A DNA stretch of 8,233 bases, taken from NCBI GenBank assembly GCA_002687025.1, contig NYZG01000036.1, forward strand, positions 24,043 to 32,275, written 5' to 3'. The DNA is from Candidatus Poribacteria bacterium (GTDB taxonomy: Bacteria; Poribacteria; WGA-4E; GCA-2687025). Numbering within the stretch: the first letter of the stretch is position 1; every line of letters starts with the position of its first letter. Positions 7,009 to 8,233 of this stretch are shown here, piece after piece. Under the pieces are notes generated by a model. The model saw only the letters and a program-made list of their open reading frames with translations. It made no database searches and was not told the origin of the DNA. A program made the translations under genes and the position numbers.

Positions 7009-7878
7009 ATGGAACAGTCGATGAACGAAGCCGACCGATACGAAGTCTCCGCGGACGAGGTACGCGCCTTCAGCGAGCAGGGCTTCCTCGTCGTGCCCCA
7101 ACTCCTGACCCCCGACGAGGTCGTCGAGCTCCGCGACCACACCGAGGCGATCATCTCTGGCGAGCTGACTATTCCCGGCAGAATCGAGCCGCCCGCCCCC
7201 GACGCGACGCCCGAGCAGATCAAGCAGCACCACGTGCGCATCCATCAGCTGCATTTCGTGCACGAACTGCACGAGCGGTACCTTCTCCATCCGCGTGTGC
7301 TGGACGTGCTGGAGGGGCTCATCGGCCCGGACGTGATGGCGATGCAGACGATGCTGTTCCTGAAGGGCCCGGGGCAGGTCGGGCAGGGATTCCACCAGGA
7401 CTCGTACTACATCCAGACGCTGCCGGACACCCTTTGCGGCGCGTGGCTCGCCATCGACGACGCCGACGAGGAAAACGGGTGCGTCTCGTTCGTGACGGGC
7501 ACACAGTACGAACCGGTACACCGCCAGGCGCGGAACGTGAGCCACGACGACACCGAAGTAAACGACCTCGCACGCATCACGGAGAAGTACCCCGGTCCAG
7601 AGGTACACGCCGTCATGAAGGCAGGCGATGTCGCCTTCTTCGCGGGCAAGGTGATGCACCGCTCGTTGGCGAACCGGTCCAAGGACCGCAGGCGCCGGGC
7701 GTTCGTGAGCCACTACGCCAACGCTCGTTCCTGGACGCATTGGGGCGCGCCGGTCGAGGAGTGCCGCAATCAGAACCAGATCCTCGCCCGCGGCCGAACG
7801 CATCTGCCGTATCGCGAGCCAATGTTCGGGACGCCCTGCGCCGCTCTGGACATCAGTGAAGAGGCCGCCGCAGGCTAG
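7009..7878 (+). CDS. Phytanoyl-CoA dioxygenase (PhyH) family Fe(II)/2-oxoglutarate oxygenase
   Basis: A 289-residue cytoplasmic protein of typical PhyH-family length. The N-terminus has the family opening VRAFSEQGFLVVPQLLTPDEVVELR. The double-stranded beta-helix carries the iron-binding facial triad: H129 and D131 in GFHQDSYY, and H217 in KVMHRSLANRS. The following arginine cluster (R227-R230, before AFVSHY) includes the expected 2-oxoglutarate-binding arginine. Other landmarks are CGAWLAIDDADEENGCVSFVTGTQ, typical of the family, and GDVAFFAGK before the distal histidine. The family hydroxylates very diverse small molecules; the substrate cannot be read from sequence and phytanoyl-CoA is not implied. 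ATG at 7009 gives the longest form; ATG at 7021, with GGA 7 bases upstream, may be the true start since 7009 has no ribosome site. It sits between the small membrane protein and the sulfatase. Confidence 0.88.
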   Translation: MEQSMNEADRYEVSADEVRAFSEQGFLVVPQLLTPDEVVELRDHTEAIISGELTIPGRIEPPAPDATPEQIKQHHVRIHQLHFVHELHERYLLHPRVLDVLEGLIGPDVMAMQTMLFLKGPGQVGQGFHQDSYYIQTLPDTLCGAWLAIDDADEENGCVSFVTGTQYEPVHRQARNVSHDDTEVNDLARITEKYPGPEVHAVMKAGDVAFFAGKVMHRSLANRSKDRRRRAFVSHYANARSWTHWGAPVEECRNQNQILARGRTHLPYREPMFGTPCAALDISEEAAAG

Positions 7879-7899
7879 ACTCGCCGGGAGATAGAACAC

Positions 7900-8233
7900 G
7901 TGCCGACCGAGCCGCGCAAGCCGAACGTCGTCTTCGTCATCACGGATGACCAGGGGTACGGCGACCTAGCGTGTCACGGGAATCCCGTGATACACACGCC
8001 GAATCTCGATGACATGCACGGCGAAAGCGTGCGTCTCACGAACTTCCACGTAGGGCCCACATGCGCCCCGACACGGGCGGGTCTGATGACCGGCCGCTAC
8101 TGCAACTGCACCGGCGTGTGGCACACCATCGGCGGTCGCTCTCTCCTGCGCGAAGACGAAACCACGGTTGCCGACTTCTTCAAAGCCGCCGGCTATCGCA
8201 CCGGCATGTTTGGGAAATGGCACCTGGGCGACA
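7900..8233 (+). CDS. Cysteine-type sulfatase, N-terminal part (runs off right edge)
   Basis: The GTG at 7900, 9 bases after GGGAG (7886-7890), opens a frame of 111 codons to the window edge. It begins PRKPNVVFVITDDQGYGDLACHGN, the canonical type I sulfatase opening; D16 and D17 are expected calcium ligands. C55 in CAPTRAGLMTGR is the residue converted to formylglycine (C-x-P-x-R motif, residues 55-59), which requires a formylglycine-generating or anaerobic maturase encoded elsewhere. RTGMFGKWHLGD near the right edge supplies the conserved lysine and histidine. The full protein would normally be about 450-550 residues. No signal peptide is visible from this start, unlike many polysaccharide sulfatases, so it may be cytoplasmic. 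The substrate cannot be deduced from this part. It is 21 bases after the PhyH-like gene, probably in the same operon. Confidence 0.92.
   Translation, partial: MPTEPRKPNVVFVITDDQGYGDLACHGNPVIHTPNLDDMHGESVRLTNFHVGPTCAPTRAGLMTGRYCNCTGVWHTIGGRSLLREDETTVADFFKAAGYRTGMFGKWHLGD

Noticed and set aside
6864..7859. 331-residue plus-strand frame overlapping the PhyH-like gene
   Set aside because: It is the wrong frame of the same strand, with arginine-rich low-complexity translation; the 7009-7878 frame carries the HxD...H triad.
6874..7899. 341-residue minus-strand open frame
   Set aside because: It is antisense to the PhyH-like gene, which has clear catalytic motifs; the antisense protein shows no domain.

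Overview
The window is GC-rich and densely packed. It combines a DUF6785/DUF6784-type multipass membrane protein, a secreted beta-rich protein, an M81 (MlrC-like) metallopeptidase, a phytanoyl-CoA-dioxygenase-like oxygenase and a cysteine-type sulfatase. This mix is common in Candidatus Poribacteria and related heterotrophic bacteria (Latescibacterota, Planctomycetota, Armatimonadota-like metagenome bins). The taxonomic guess rests on gene content only; no rRNA or other marker gene is present.

Layout from left to right. (1) Positions 1-524, minus strand: the N-terminal part of a PAS-domain signalling protein that runs off the left edge, with a good sigma-70-like promoter at 605-634. (2) Positions 722-1345, plus strand: a remnant of a second DUF6784-like membrane protein, collinear with about residues 294-497 of the neighbouring intact protein but lacking both ends. 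(3) Positions 1350-3275, minus strand: the intact 641-residue membrane protein. (4) Positions 3341-4822, plus strand, divergent from it by 65 bases: a 493-residue secreted protein with an Ig-like middle and two C-terminal repeats of about 100 residues. (5) Positions 4871-6280, plus strand: the M81 peptidase, probably co-transcribed with gene 4. (6) Positions 6318-6530, minus strand: a small acidic protein of 70 residues. (7) Positions 6531-6727: a divergent regulatory region with inverted repeats and a promoter. (8) Positions 6728-8233, plus strand: a likely operon of a small membrane/coiled-coil protein, the PhyH-like oxygenase and the start of a sulfatase that leaves the window at the right edge.

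Functionally the window looks like accessory catabolic and envelope content: uptake or membrane function (DUF6785 family), a cell-surface or secreted beta protein, a hydrolase for unusual peptides or amides, an Fe(II)/2-oxoglutarate oxygenase and a sulfate-ester hydrolase. I found no tRNA, rRNA, CRISPR array, transposase or phage gene. No clearly new system is evident. The best leads are the doubly truncated paralogue at 722-1345, the small-protein/PhyH/sulfatase operon with its divergent regulatory region, and the two-repeat secreted protein.
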